Source of the DNA: an uncultured bacterium
GTDB lineage: Bacteria > Bacillota > Clostridia > Oscillospirales > Oscillospiraceae
Length of the DNA: 37,889 nt
Direction: 5' to 3'
NCBI GenBank assembly: GCA_948469375.1
Contig: CAOKLO010000031.1
Coordinates: forward strand, 1-37,889
Both the position numbers and the translations under genes were made by a program. Of this stretch, positions 30,883 to 37,889 are shown one piece after another. The notes under the pieces were generated by a model, which was not told where the DNA came from, searched no databases, and saw only the letters and a program-made list of their open reading frames with translations. Each line of letters begins with the position of its first letter. Within the stretch, counting starts at the first letter, position 1.

Positions 30883-31664
30883 TGCCTGTAACACAAATCT
30901 GGATTGACCGGCTGGACGTGCGCGTCTATCCTAACCGGGATGAGATGGGACGCAGCGCGGCCCGGGAGGCGGCGCAAGCCATCCGCGGGCTTCTGGCGGA
31001 GCAGGAAGAGATCAATCTGATCTTCGCCGCGGCGCCCTCCCAGTCGGAGTTCCTCCGCGCCCTCTGCGCGGAAGGGAACATCGACTGGGGCCGGGTAAAC
31101 GCTTTCCACATGGACGAGTACGTGGGCCTGGCGGTGGGCCAGGAGGGGTCGTTCACCAACTTTCTCAACAAGAGGGTGTTTGAGCGGCTGCCCTTCAAAG
31201 CTGTCTTCCGCCTGAACGGCGCGGCGGAGGACGCGGACAGGGAGTGCGGGCGGTACGCCCAGCTGCTCCGGAACCACCCGGTGGACCTCGTCTTCATGGG
31301 GGTGGGGGAAAACGGGCATATCGCCTTTAACGATCCCTCTGTGGCAGACTTCAACGACAGCGTCGCGGTCAAAGTGGTGGAGCTGGAGCGGGTCTGCCGG
31401 ATGCAGCAGGTACACGACAAATGCTTCCCCACCTTGGAGGACGTGCCGGAGCGGGCCTATACATTGACCATCCCCGCCCTGTTGTCCGCCAATCGGATCT
31501 TCTGCATGGTGCCTGGACAGACCAAGGCCGCCGCAGTGGGGCGGATGCTGTCGGGCCAGATTGGGGAGAACTGCCCGGCCAGCATCCTGCGCCGGCATGC
31601 CAGCGCCATCCTCTATCTGGACCAGGACAGCGCGCAGGACTTCCTGCCGCAGGGGAAGTTCTGA
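30882..31664 (+). CDS. nagB: Glucosamine-6-phosphate deaminase family protein (NagB-like)
   Basis: NagB converts glucosamine-6-phosphate to fructose-6-phosphate and ammonia, feeding amino sugar into glycolysis. The 260-residue protein has FHMDEYVGL (Asp78, Glu79) and GVGENGHIAFNDP (His146), the active-site region of the family. The usual phosphate-loop ATGGTP is AAAPSQ here (residues 49-54), so it is a divergent subgroup and the substrate may be another amino-sugar phosphate. It overlaps the regulator gene by 3 bp and is followed, after 84 bp, by the ABC transporter. Confidence 0.83.
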   Translation: MPVTQIWIDRLDVRVYPNRDEMGRSAAREAAQAIRGLLAEQEEINLIFAAAPSQSEFLRALCAEGNIDWGRVNAFHMDEYVGLAVGQEGSFTNFLNKRVFERLPFKAVFRLNGAAEDADRECGRYAQLLRNHPVDLVFMGVGENGHIAFNDPSVADFNDSVAVKVVELERVCRMQQVHDKCFPTLEDVPERAYTLTIPALLSANRIFCMVPGQTKAAAVGRMLSGQIGENCPASILRRHASAILYLDQDSAQDFLPQGKF

Positions 31665-31711
31665 ACGATTTGTTTTCAGGAAGTTTGGGTAAAATAGTTT
31701 AACCATAGGAC

Positions 31712-31725
31712 AGTAAACGATTACC
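31712..31725. promoter_or_regulatory. Operator AGTAAACGATTACC before the ABC transporter
   Basis: Third copy of the AGTAAACGnnT site, 24 bp before the binding-protein start, in the 84-bp gap after nagB. It suggests the transporter has its own repressed promoter; a clear -35/-10 pair was not found. Confidence 0.6.
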
Positions 31726-31748
31726 ATATACATGAATAGGAGGCTAAT

Positions 31749-33077
31749 ATGAAAAAGATGAAATTGACCGCTCTGCTTCTTGCCCTGTGTATGCTATTGT
31801 CCGGCTGCGGCGGAACGCCCGCCGGGGACGCCAGCAGCGCCCCCAGCAAGTCCGGCGGCGCCAGCGCTCCCCCCAGCGCGGAGGGCGCGGAAAAACTGTC
31901 CGGCTCCATTGAAATCGGCGTCATGCTGGCGGAGGGGACCTCCGGTTACAACTTCATCACCGGCGTGGGCGACCAGCTGATCGCGGAGAATCCGGATTTG
32001 CAGATCACCTATACCTTCGTCAACACGAAGGCCCGTCCCTTCATCGAGCAGCGCTGGAGGGCCGGCAATCCCCCCGACACCGATTACTATGATTTCAACG
32101 CCCAGGTGCCGTCCACCTATGAGTTCACTGAGCACCTGCTGGACCTGACGCCCTACCTGGATGCGGACCCCGAATGGCGGGACTCTTTCCAGGAGTCCGT
32201 CTCCGCCGTGACCTCCATGGACGGCAAGACCTACGGCGTGGTCACCGACACCCATGTGCTGGGCCTATATTACAACAAGGCCTATTTTGATCAGTTCGGC
32301 ATCGCTCCCCCCAAGACCTGGGATGACCTGACGGCCGCCTGTGAGACGCTGAAGGCTAACGGCATCGATCCCATCGCCGTCACCGGCACCTACACCCCCT
32401 ACATGGGCACCTGGCTGGACTATCTCATGACCCGCGAGGTGGGCTATACCACCGCCTATAACGCCATCCGCGACGGCAACATGAGCGAGATCCCCGGCCT
32501 GCTGCGGGCCGCCGAAAAGGTGAAGACCCTGGTGGACAACGGCTATTTGCTCAAGGGTTTCGAGGGCACGGACTTCACCGCCGCCCAGATGCAGTTCTTC
32601 CAGGGCAAGGCCGGCATGATCTGCATGGGCACCTGGCTGTCCTCCGAGATGGCCGACTCGATCCCCGCTGATTTCCAGCTGGGCTTCTGCGCCTTCCCCT
32701 CCGTGTCCACTGGCGAGGGCGACCAGACAGAGATTCTCAGCCACAGCAACATCATGAGCATCAACAAGGACTCCAAGAACCTGGACGCCGTGCTGGCTTT
32801 CGTCAAGCGCTTCACCAGTGCCGAGGTCCAGACCAGGCGCGCCCAGGAGACAGGGTTGATCTCCGCGGTCAAGGGTGTGCCCGCCCCCGAGGGGACCTTC
32901 GGCCTGGATGAGGCGATTGCCAACGCCGGCCCCATGCGAGTGCGGCACTTCAGCATGGAATTTGAGTCTGACCGGAACACCGCCTACTATAACGAGGTGG
33001 CCAAGCTGTTCATGGGCGAGTACACCCCGGAGCAGTTCATCGCTGGCGTGGACCAGGCGATGCAAGCCTTCAAATAA
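31749..33077 (+). CDS. Carbohydrate ABC transporter substrate-binding lipoprotein
   Basis: The 442-residue protein has a lipoprotein signal (KKMKLTALLLALCMLLSGC, lipid anchor on Cys20), a Gly/Ala/Ser/Pro-rich linker (about 21-48) and a solute-binding fold of the extracellular sugar-binding type (SBP family 1). The WDDLTAACETLKANG segment is typical. It would catch the sugar outside the membrane. The ATG has AGGAGG upstream. It is followed by two permeases but no ATPase, so a shared MsmX-type ATPase elsewhere is expected. The substrate is inferred to be an amino sugar from the linked nagB. Confidence 0.9.
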   Translation: MKKMKLTALLLALCMLLSGCGGTPAGDASSAPSKSGGASAPPSAEGAEKLSGSIEIGVMLAEGTSGYNFITGVGDQLIAENPDLQITYTFVNTKARPFIEQRWRAGNPPDTDYYDFNAQVPSTYEFTEHLLDLTPYLDADPEWRDSFQESVSAVTSMDGKTYGVVTDTHVLGLYYNKAYFDQFGIAPPKTWDDLTAACETLKANGIDPIAVTGTYTPYMGTWLDYLMTREVGYTTAYNAIRDGNMSEIPGLLRAAEKVKTLVDNGYLLKGFEGTDFTAAQMQFFQGKAGMICMGTWLSSEMADSIPADFQLGFCAFPSVSTGEGDQTEILSHSNIMSINKDSKNLDAVLAFVKRFTSAEVQTRRAQETGLISAVKGVPAPEGTFGLDEAIANAGPMRVRHFSMEFESDRNTAYYNEVAKLFMGEYTPEQFIAGVDQAMQAFK

Positions 33078-33206
33078 CCGACGGCACGGGCAGGGGGCTG
33101 GCCAGGGGCAGGCGCGCTGTCCGCCCCGCTCCCGCCGCTTCCCACGTGGCGCATTCCCATGCTTCTGAAGCGCCGCAGACAGATCATCTCAGATTGGAGG
33201 GACTCT

Positions 33207-34085
33207 ATGGCTGCCAGAAAAAAACTGATTCTCCCCTTTTTGCTGCCCACCGTGGTATTGATCGCCATCTTTTTCATCTGGCCTACGATCCAGACGGTCC
33301 AGCTGTCCTTCCTGGACTGGCAGGGCACCTTCCGTACAACGGGGTTCCATGGCGTGCAGAATTATAAGCGCCTCCTGACGGACCCCACCTTCCGCTCCAC
33401 CATCGGTCATACCTTCGCCTACTTTTTTGTCTCTAGCGCCATCCTGTTCCCCGTCGCCACGTTCCTGGCGGTGGCCTTGCAGCGGGTGAAGCGGGGCAAG
33501 ATGGTCATCCAGTTCTGCATCTTCATGCCGGTGACACTCTCCGTGGTGGTGGCCGCCGTGCTGTGGAAATGGTACATCTACGACCCCAACATGGGCATGC
33601 TGAACACCGTTTTGCGGGCCGTGGGCCTGGACTCGCTCGCCCAGGCGTGGCTGGGCAATTCATCCACCGCCCTGGTGGCTGTCATCGTGATGTCCATTTG
33701 GCACGGCGTCGCCACATGGGTCATCATGATCATCTCCGGCCTGGACCGCATCCCGCCCGAGCTGCTGGAGGCGGCCCGGCTGGACGGGGCGGGCGAGATG
33801 AAAATATTTTTCCGCATCACCCTGCCCCTACTCTGGGAGGTCCTCAGCACCCTGCTGATCCTGTCTTTCATCGGGTCCATGCAGCAGTTCCCAGTGGTGT
33901 TCGCAATGACCCAGGGCGGGCCCTACGGCTCCACGGAGCTGATGGGCACCTATCTTTACAAGGTGGCCTTCGAGGGCCGGATGTTCAGCTACGGGTGTGC
34001 CATGGCCATCGTCATGGCGGTCATCATCCTGTTCATCAGCGTCTTCGGAAACCGGTTCATCAAAGCGGAACCCATCGAATACTGA
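33207..34085 (+). CDS. ABC sugar transporter permease 1 (MalF/UgpA type)
   Basis: The 292-residue protein has six membrane helices and the EAA loop ELLEAARLDGAGEMKIFFRI near residue 190, which contacts the ATPase. The start was set at MAARKKLIL since GGAGG precedes it by 5-6 nt; the in-frame upstream extension has no RBS. The 129-bp gap after the lipoprotein gene contains no gene and no clear terminator. Together with the next gene it forms the membrane channel. Confidence 0.9.
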   Translation: MAARKKLILPFLLPTVVLIAIFFIWPTIQTVQLSFLDWQGTFRTTGFHGVQNYKRLLTDPTFRSTIGHTFAYFFVSSAILFPVATFLAVALQRVKRGKMVIQFCIFMPVTLSVVVAAVLWKWYIYDPNMGMLNTVLRAVGLDSLAQAWLGNSSTALVAVIVMSIWHGVATWVIMIISGLDRIPPELLEAARLDGAGEMKIFFRITLPLLWEVLSTLLILSFIGSMQQFPVVFAMTQGGPYGSTELMGTYLYKVAFEGRMFSYGCAMAIVMAVIILFISVFGNRFIKAEPIEY

Positions 34086-34112
34086 GCCCGCGGCCGACCA
34101 GAGGAGAATCAA

Positions 34113-34973
34113 ATGAAACATACGCATACAATCAAACATCGGCGGTTGTCAAAGGGCATGGCGTTCATTTATGCCGTCCTGCTCCTTCACTGCGCGTTCA
34201 ACATTCTCTCCTTCCTGCTGCTGTTCTCCGGCTCCCTGAAAGGGAATGCGGAGATTTTCACCAGCAGCCTGTGGGCCCTGCCGGAGAAGCCACTCTGGCA
34301 GAACTATGCGGACGCGTGGAGCATCGGCAGGATCGGAACCTATACCCTCAACAGCGTCTATGTCACGGGAATGACGGTGACTGTCACCATTATCTTGGCC
34401 AGCATGGCGGCCTATATACTGGGCCGCGTCAGCTTCCGGATGAAAAATTTCGTCACGTCGCTCATCATGGTGGGCATGATGCTGCCCTCCTTCGTCATCG
34501 CCATCCCTCTGTTCGACCTGCTCAACCGCCTGAACCTGCTCAACAACCTGAACGGGCTGATTATCGTCTATGTTACCAAGCAGCTGCCTTTCAGCATCTT
34601 CGTGCTGACCAGCTTCTATAAGGGCCTGCCCTTCGACTTGGAGGAGGCCGCGGTGATCGACGGTGCCTCCCCCTTCCACGTCTTCGCCCGCATCATGCTG
34701 CCGCTGACCGGCCCGGCCATGCTGGCGGTGACCATCAACAACATTTTGAACATTTGGAACGAATTTCTGCTGGCGCTGATCTTCCTGAACAATCGTGACA
34801 TCTACACGCTGCCCATCGGCCTGTTCTATCTCAGCCAGGCTGCGGAGTACTCCTCCGCCTGGACAGTGCTATTCGCCGGGATGATCACCAGCGTGGTGCC
34901 CGTGCTGATCATTTTTGCCCTGTTCCAGAAGCAGTTCGCCGCCGGAGTATCCCAGGGCGCAATCAAAGGATGA
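34113..34973 (+). CDS. ABC sugar transporter permease 2 (MalG/UgpE type)
   Basis: The 286-residue protein has six membrane helices and the EAA loop DLEEAAVIDGASPFHVFARI near residue 185. AGAGGAG lies about 8 nt upstream of the ATG. It follows permease 1 after 27 bp. The transporter operon ends here; about 40 bp downstream begins the convergent relaxase, with no clear terminator between them. Confidence 0.9.
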   Translation: MKHTHTIKHRRLSKGMAFIYAVLLLHCAFNILSFLLLFSGSLKGNAEIFTSSLWALPEKPLWQNYADAWSIGRIGTYTLNSVYVTGMTVTVTIILASMAAYILGRVSFRMKNFVTSLIMVGMMLPSFVIAIPLFDLLNRLNLLNNLNGLIIVYVTKQLPFSIFVLTSFYKGLPFDLEEAAVIDGASPFHVFARIMLPLTGPAMLAVTINNILNIWNEFLLALIFLNNRDIYTLPIGLFYLSQAAEYSSAWTVLFAGMITSVVPVLIIFALFQKQFAAGVSQGAIKG

Positions 34974-35013
34974 TTTTCCCGCAGGGGATATCAAAGCCAT
35001 AGGAAGGAAGAAA

Positions 35014-36288
35014 TCATAAGACCACCTCCTTTCGTGCCGCCCTGATCCGGCTGGACAGGGCGCTGATCTTCTGCTTCACCTCGCCCACGGCCACGGGGTC
35101 GCCCTGCCGGTTGAGCCGCCGCAGTTCCTTACGGAGTTCCTGCCGCTGGGCGGTCAGGGCGTTGATCTCCGCCGATGCCATTTCCCGGTGGGCGGTCAGT
35201 TCCCCGATAGTGCCGATGTGCTGTTTCCCTAAAAACCGGGTTTCCGCGTCCAACCTGTCCAGCTTGGCGATGTCCTCACGCAACAAAAAAGACACCCGCT
35301 TGACGGATGCCGGTCGTTTGACGATGATGTGAAGTTCATAGCAATATCGGAAGTACAGCGCCCGCAGGCCGGTAATTTTCTTCCGGGGCTTTCCCCGCAC
35401 CCGGTAGCGCCGGGGCGGACGATGCACTACCTCCGGGAATGGCACTTGCTTTTGGAGGTTGTGCAGAATACGCTCCTTGATCTCGTCCAGGGAGTAGCCC
35501 TCGCCCAGCTTGTGGAAGCGGAAATAGCCGCCAGCGTCGGGCGGTTTCAGGGCCGGATATTTCAACGGCTTGCCGCCCTTGCCCTTTGTTTTGAGCTGGT
35601 AGCCCATTTCACCCATCACCCGCAGAAAGTCGCGCTCGGTGGTGGATGCGAGGATGGCCCGGTCAATGTCGGCCCGGATGGTGCCCCGGTGGGTGGGCTT
35701 GCCGTTCTGCTCCGCCTGCCATTCGGCGTAGTGCTTGGCCCGCCCGCCGGGGTTCTCAATAACGGAAATGGCGTACTCCCGGCAAAGCCGGTCTGACACC
35801 TCCCGCATACGGGCATAGTCGGCGGGGGAATTGTAGAATTTGTAGCCGTCCACGCAGGACACGGAATTGATGACGAAGTGATTATGATAATGGCCGGTGT
35901 TACAGTGGGTCGCCACCACCACCTCAAAGCGGTCGCCCCACAACTCCTGGGCCAGCTTGACGCCGATCTCATGGGCGGTTTCCGCCGTTACCTCGTCCGC
36001 CTTAAAGGATTGATAGCCGTGGTAGCACACCCGGCCCCCCAGCTTGCCCCATAACCGCTTTGTCTCCATGAATTGAGCGGCGGCGGTGTCCTCCCGGCAG
36101 TTCAGGCAGGACACATAGGAGCGGCGCTCCGTTTTCATATCATTGGCGGCGTACTCCACCACATCATCAACGGCATGGAGGGACGCCAGTTCCTCATAGC
36201 TGGCCTCGGTGGTCTTTTCCGGGTTCCGGGCGTAGTTTATCACCCTGTCCACGCGCCCCTTGATGGGCCAGATAGAGGTCACGGCCAT
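35014..36288 (-). CDS. Relaxase/mobilisation nuclease, C-terminally short
   Basis: The 424-residue protein nicks the transfer origin of a mobile element. It has the MobA/VirD2-type core: NYARNPEKT near the N-terminus and the His cluster HCNTGHYHNHFVIN (His128, His133, His135, His137). It ends at KEVVL, where relatives (as recalled) continue for some tens of residues, and its stop lies at the boundary with the sugar operon, so it is probably truncated. It follows the MobC-like gene by 1 bp. Intact catalytic residues mean it could still act. Confidence 0.85.
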   Translation of the reverse strand: MAVTSIWPIKGRVDRVINYARNPEKTTEASYEELASLHAVDDVVEYAANDMKTERRSYVSCLNCREDTAAAQFMETKRLWGKLGGRVCYHGYQSFKADEVTAETAHEIGVKLAQELWGDRFEVVVATHCNTGHYHNHFVINSVSCVDGYKFYNSPADYARMREVSDRLCREYAISVIENPGGRAKHYAEWQAEQNGKPTHRGTIRADIDRAILASTTERDFLRVMGEMGYQLKTKGKGGKPLKYPALKPPDAGGYFRFHKLGEGYSLDEIKERILHNLQKQVPFPEVVHRPPRRYRVRGKPRKKITGLRALYFRYCYELHIIVKRPASVKRVSFLLREDIAKLDRLDAETRFLGKQHIGTIGELTAHREMASAEINALTAQRQELRKELRRLNRQGDPVAVGEVKQKISALSSRIRAARKEVVL

Positions 36289-36289
36289 A

Positions 36290-36613
36290 TCAGTCAGAGG
36301 GGGTGGTGTAGGTGTCCACGATCATCTTCTCCACGGCCCGGTTGTCCTCCAGGGCCTTGCGGAGCTGGGGCACGTCCAGCAGACCGATGGAGTTGGCCCG
36401 CTTCAAAAGCTGGTCGATGTTATAGCCCACACGCCGCACCTCCCGGATCAGCAGCGGCAGCTCGGCGGGCGGGGCCTCCTTCACAACCGCGCCGTTGAGG
36501 ATGCGGCGGCAGTAGCCCTCACGGGACAGGCCGCTCTTTCTGACCTTTTTTGTCAGGGTTTCCAGTTCGGTCTTGGTGAAGTAAATCTCCACCCTGCAAT
36601 TACGTTTTCTCAT
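36290..36613 (-). CDS. MobC-like mobilisation accessory protein
   Basis: The 107-residue protein has the ribbon-helix-helix-like N-terminus VEIYFTKTELETLTKKV and the GYNIDQLLKRANSIG segment of MobC proteins, which help the relaxase bind the origin of transfer. AAGGAGG precedes the ATG. It is the first gene of the minus-strand mob pair. The origin of transfer would be expected just upstream (36614-36700), where a convergent leader region lies. Confidence 0.8.
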   Translation of the reverse strand: MRKRNCRVEIYFTKTELETLTKKVRKSGLSREGYCRRILNGAVVKEAPPAELPLLIREVRRVGYNIDQLLKRANSIGLLDVPQLRKALEDNRAVEKMIVDTYTTPSD

Positions 36614-36700
36614 ATTGCCTCCTTAATCATTTTTCAGTGGTTGGAAAATCGTCTTTTCTTTTCGCCGATTATGTGCTATCCTATAAAAGAGGTGGTCGAT
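36614..36700. promoter_or_regulatory. Divergent control region between mobC and the Fic pair, possible oriT
   Basis: This 87-bp AT-rich gap holds the promoters of the divergent mob and toxin-antitoxin genes. TATCCT and TATAAA (36677-36687) are possible -10 elements toward the antitoxin. It is also the usual location of an origin of transfer, but no convincing inverted repeat or nick site was seen. Confidence 0.4.
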
Positions 36701-36904
36701 ATGACAGCAGCACAAATTCGGCGGAGAATTGCGGCAGTAAAAACGGCTGACGCCATCAATGCCATTGAAGGTGTGCCGGTTTCCCGGTATGCCCAAGTGC
36801 TTTCCCGCAGTTGGGCAAAAGGCGAGATCACGGGCGAACAGATGAAACAGGCGCTCTTGGCTTCTCACGCAAAACTGGCCGCACAGGTACGAAAGCATGG
36901 CTGA
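36701..36904 (+). CDS. VbhA-type antitoxin of Fic
   Basis: The 67-residue protein is the size and position of VbhA-like antitoxins that insert an inhibitory helix into Fic. Its helix carries INAIEG (about 23-28); in VbhA the inhibitory motif is Ser/Thr-xxx-Glu-Gly/Asn, so the Glu and Gly are kept but the Ser/Thr is replaced by Ile. The ATG has GAGGTGG upstream. It overlaps fic by 8 bp, as in known VbhA-VbhT pairs. Confidence 0.75.
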   Translation: MTAAQIRRRIAAVKTADAINAIEGVPVSRYAQVLSRSWAKGEITGEQMKQALLASHAKLAAQVRKHG

Positions 36905-37616
36905 TCCTTATCTCTATGATGATGTTCCTGTCCTGCGGAACGCACTTTCCATCAAAGATGAAAAGACGCTGGATTTGATCGAGGCAGAACAGTCCCGCGC
37001 AAATATGATGCTGCTCTACGAACAGGGCTTCCACGACTTTACGCCGGAGGGCCTGCAAAGCATCCACCGCTTTTTGTTTGGCGACCTTTACGATTGGGCG
37101 GGCCAGTTTCGTATCATCAACATTGAGAAACGGGAACGGCTTCTTGCGGGCCGCAGCGTGTGGTACAGCAACGATGAAGCGATCAGTGATGATTTAGCGT
37201 CTGTCTTTCAGGATATTCACGCCCAGGATTGGAACGCTCTTTCAAGAGGAGCCTTTGTGCCAGCCGTGTCCCGGTGCTTTGCGAAAATTTGGCAGATACA
37301 CCCCTTTCGTGAGGGGAACACCCGGACGGTTGTTATGATGCTGACATTCTTTGTGGAACACTACGGCTATTACATGGATCAGGAGCTTTTGGCCGAGAGC
37401 GCCGGGTATGTGCGGGATTCCTTTGTGATGGCATCGTTAGACCAGTTTTCCGAGTACGAGTATCTTGAACGGATACTGATGGATGCCGTTTGTGATGATC
37501 CCATCGAGTACGAGTTGACGCCAGATACGGAGTTTGAACGTCAGCGTTCTGAAAAATATCAGAAGTACCAAAAAGAACGCTACACGCCGGAGCCGCATTA
37601 CCGGCGTGAAGATTAA
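36897..37616 (+). CDS. fic: Fic-domain AMP-transferase toxin
   Basis: Fic proteins modify target proteins, usually by AMP transfer from ATP; VbhT-type toxins modify topoisomerase subunits. The 239-residue protein has the conserved HPFREGNTR motif at residues 135-143 and LYDWAGQFRI upstream, so it should be active. It has no transport or DNA-binding domain; the C-terminal 40 residues are charged. It overlaps the antitoxin by 8 bp and is followed by a terminator. Its location beside mobC and the relaxase fits a stabilising toxin-antitoxin module of a mobile element. Confidence 0.88.
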   Translation: MADPYLYDDVPVLRNALSIKDEKTLDLIEAEQSRANMMLLYEQGFHDFTPEGLQSIHRFLFGDLYDWAGQFRIINIEKRERLLAGRSVWYSNDEAISDDLASVFQDIHAQDWNALSRGAFVPAVSRCFAKIWQIHPFREGNTRTVVMMLTFFVEHYGYYMDQELLAESAGYVRDSFVMASLDQFSEYEYLERILMDAVCDDPIEYELTPDTEFERQRSEKYQKYQKERYTPEPHYRRED

Positions 37617-37632
37617 GGGATAACGTGCGGTG

Positions 37633-37672
37633 ATGACCGCCAACTGACATTGTTCGGTTGGCGGTCATTTTG
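37633..37672 (+). terminator. Intrinsic terminator after fic
   Basis: Stem ATGACCGCCAAC/GTTGGCGGTCAT (37633-37644 and 37657-37668), 12-nt loop, followed by TTTT. Confidence 0.8.
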
Positions 37673-37788
37673 CGGGGTCATAGGGGCGGCAAGCCCCTGT
37701 CAAGCTGAATTTGCCCCAGCAAATTCGTTGCTTGTTAAGACAATACCGCCCTCTGCGCCTGCGGCGCGGGAGAACGGTCGGGGTAGGT

Positions 37789-37889
37789 TCAAGCCTGGTC
37801 GGATTTCGCCTTGGGCGGACGCTCCCAAAGCCAAAACTCCCGCTTGGCTTCCATATATTCCTCATAGGCAAGCTGGCGATTGATGCGGT
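37789..37889 (-). CDS. C-terminal end of an unrecognised mobile-element protein (partial)
   Basis: A minus-strand frame enters from the right edge and ends at a TGA at 37789-37791; the last residues read LAYEEYMEAKREFWLWERPP-KAKSDQA. Only about 32 residues are visible. The region is typical of the accessory part of Clostridiales mobile elements, but no family was recognised. Confidence 0.4.
   Translation of the reverse strand, partial: RINRQLAYEEYMEAKREFWLWERPPKAKSDQA

Noticed and set aside
31676-31700. Possible promoter TTGTTT...TAAAAT before the ABC genes
   Set aside because: The spacer would be only 14 bp. No acceptable -35/-10 pair was found, so only the operator is reported.
1-37889. 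CRISPR array, tRNA or rRNA genes
   Set aside because: No regularly spaced direct repeats and no recognisable tRNA or rRNA sequence were seen on either strand by eye; a dedicated search could still find a small RNA.

Overview
The window looks like chromosome from a GC-rich anaerobic Clostridia member, probably an Oscillospiraceae gut bacterium of the Flavonifractor/Pseudoflavonifractor kind. That is inferred from the GC-rich coding style, strong AGGAGG-type ribosome binding sites, the anaerobic (cbi-type) cobalamin pathway and the family content, not from a marker gene. About 40 genes or gene relics are visible.

Region 1 (1-15100, minus strand) is one long corrin operon of 17 genes: cbiD-cbiL-cbiF-cbiH-cbiJ-cbiET-cbiA-cobT-cobU-cobS-(mini cobU)-cobC-cbiB-cobD-cbiP-cbiC-cobO. 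Nearly all genes overlap by 4-14 bp. It starts at a consensus promoter and a compact cobalamin riboswitch with a terminator, and ends at an intrinsic terminator at the left edge. cbiG, the missing ring-contraction step, lies divergently on the plus strand (15769-16797) behind its own promoter and a second, longer cobalamin riboswitch followed by two terminator-like hairpins. Together these encode almost all anaerobic corrin-ring, adenosylation, aminopropanol and lower-ligand steps. Cobaltochelatase, precorrin-2 synthesis and cobalt transport are not in the window.

Region 2 (16850-20714, minus) is a three-gene VanG-type glycopeptide-resistance-like operon: D-Ala-D-Ser ligase, VanXY D,D-peptidase and membrane-bound VanT serine racemase. 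No vanRS two-component pair is adjacent. A strong terminator lies only about 22 bp before the ligase start.

Region 3 (20861-25007) is a sugar PTS locus: a sucrose-type EIIBCA, a Cof-type HAD phosphatase and a divergent LacI-family regulator, tied together by four copies of the palindrome TGAAATnnATTTCA at the promoters.

Region 4 (25072-27901) has an Rrf2 regulator, a small pyridoxamine-phosphate-oxidase-fold protein whose promoter is bracketed by two inverted repeats, and a secreted TraB/GumN-family protein.

Region 5 (27911-37889) is mobile-element territory. Decayed genes of a Clostridiales conjugative element (27911-28660, minus) are followed by an intact metabolic island (28738-34973): M55 D-aminopeptidase, LacI regulator, NagB-like deaminase and a carbohydrate ABC transporter without its ATPase. 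After that come a relaxase that appears shortened at its C-terminus, a MobC-like protein and a VbhA/Fic toxin-antitoxin pair. The two mobile-element fragments are in the same orientation and in the order expected of one element, so the metabolic island seems to sit inside a broken integrative element. No CRISPR array, tRNA or rRNA was seen.
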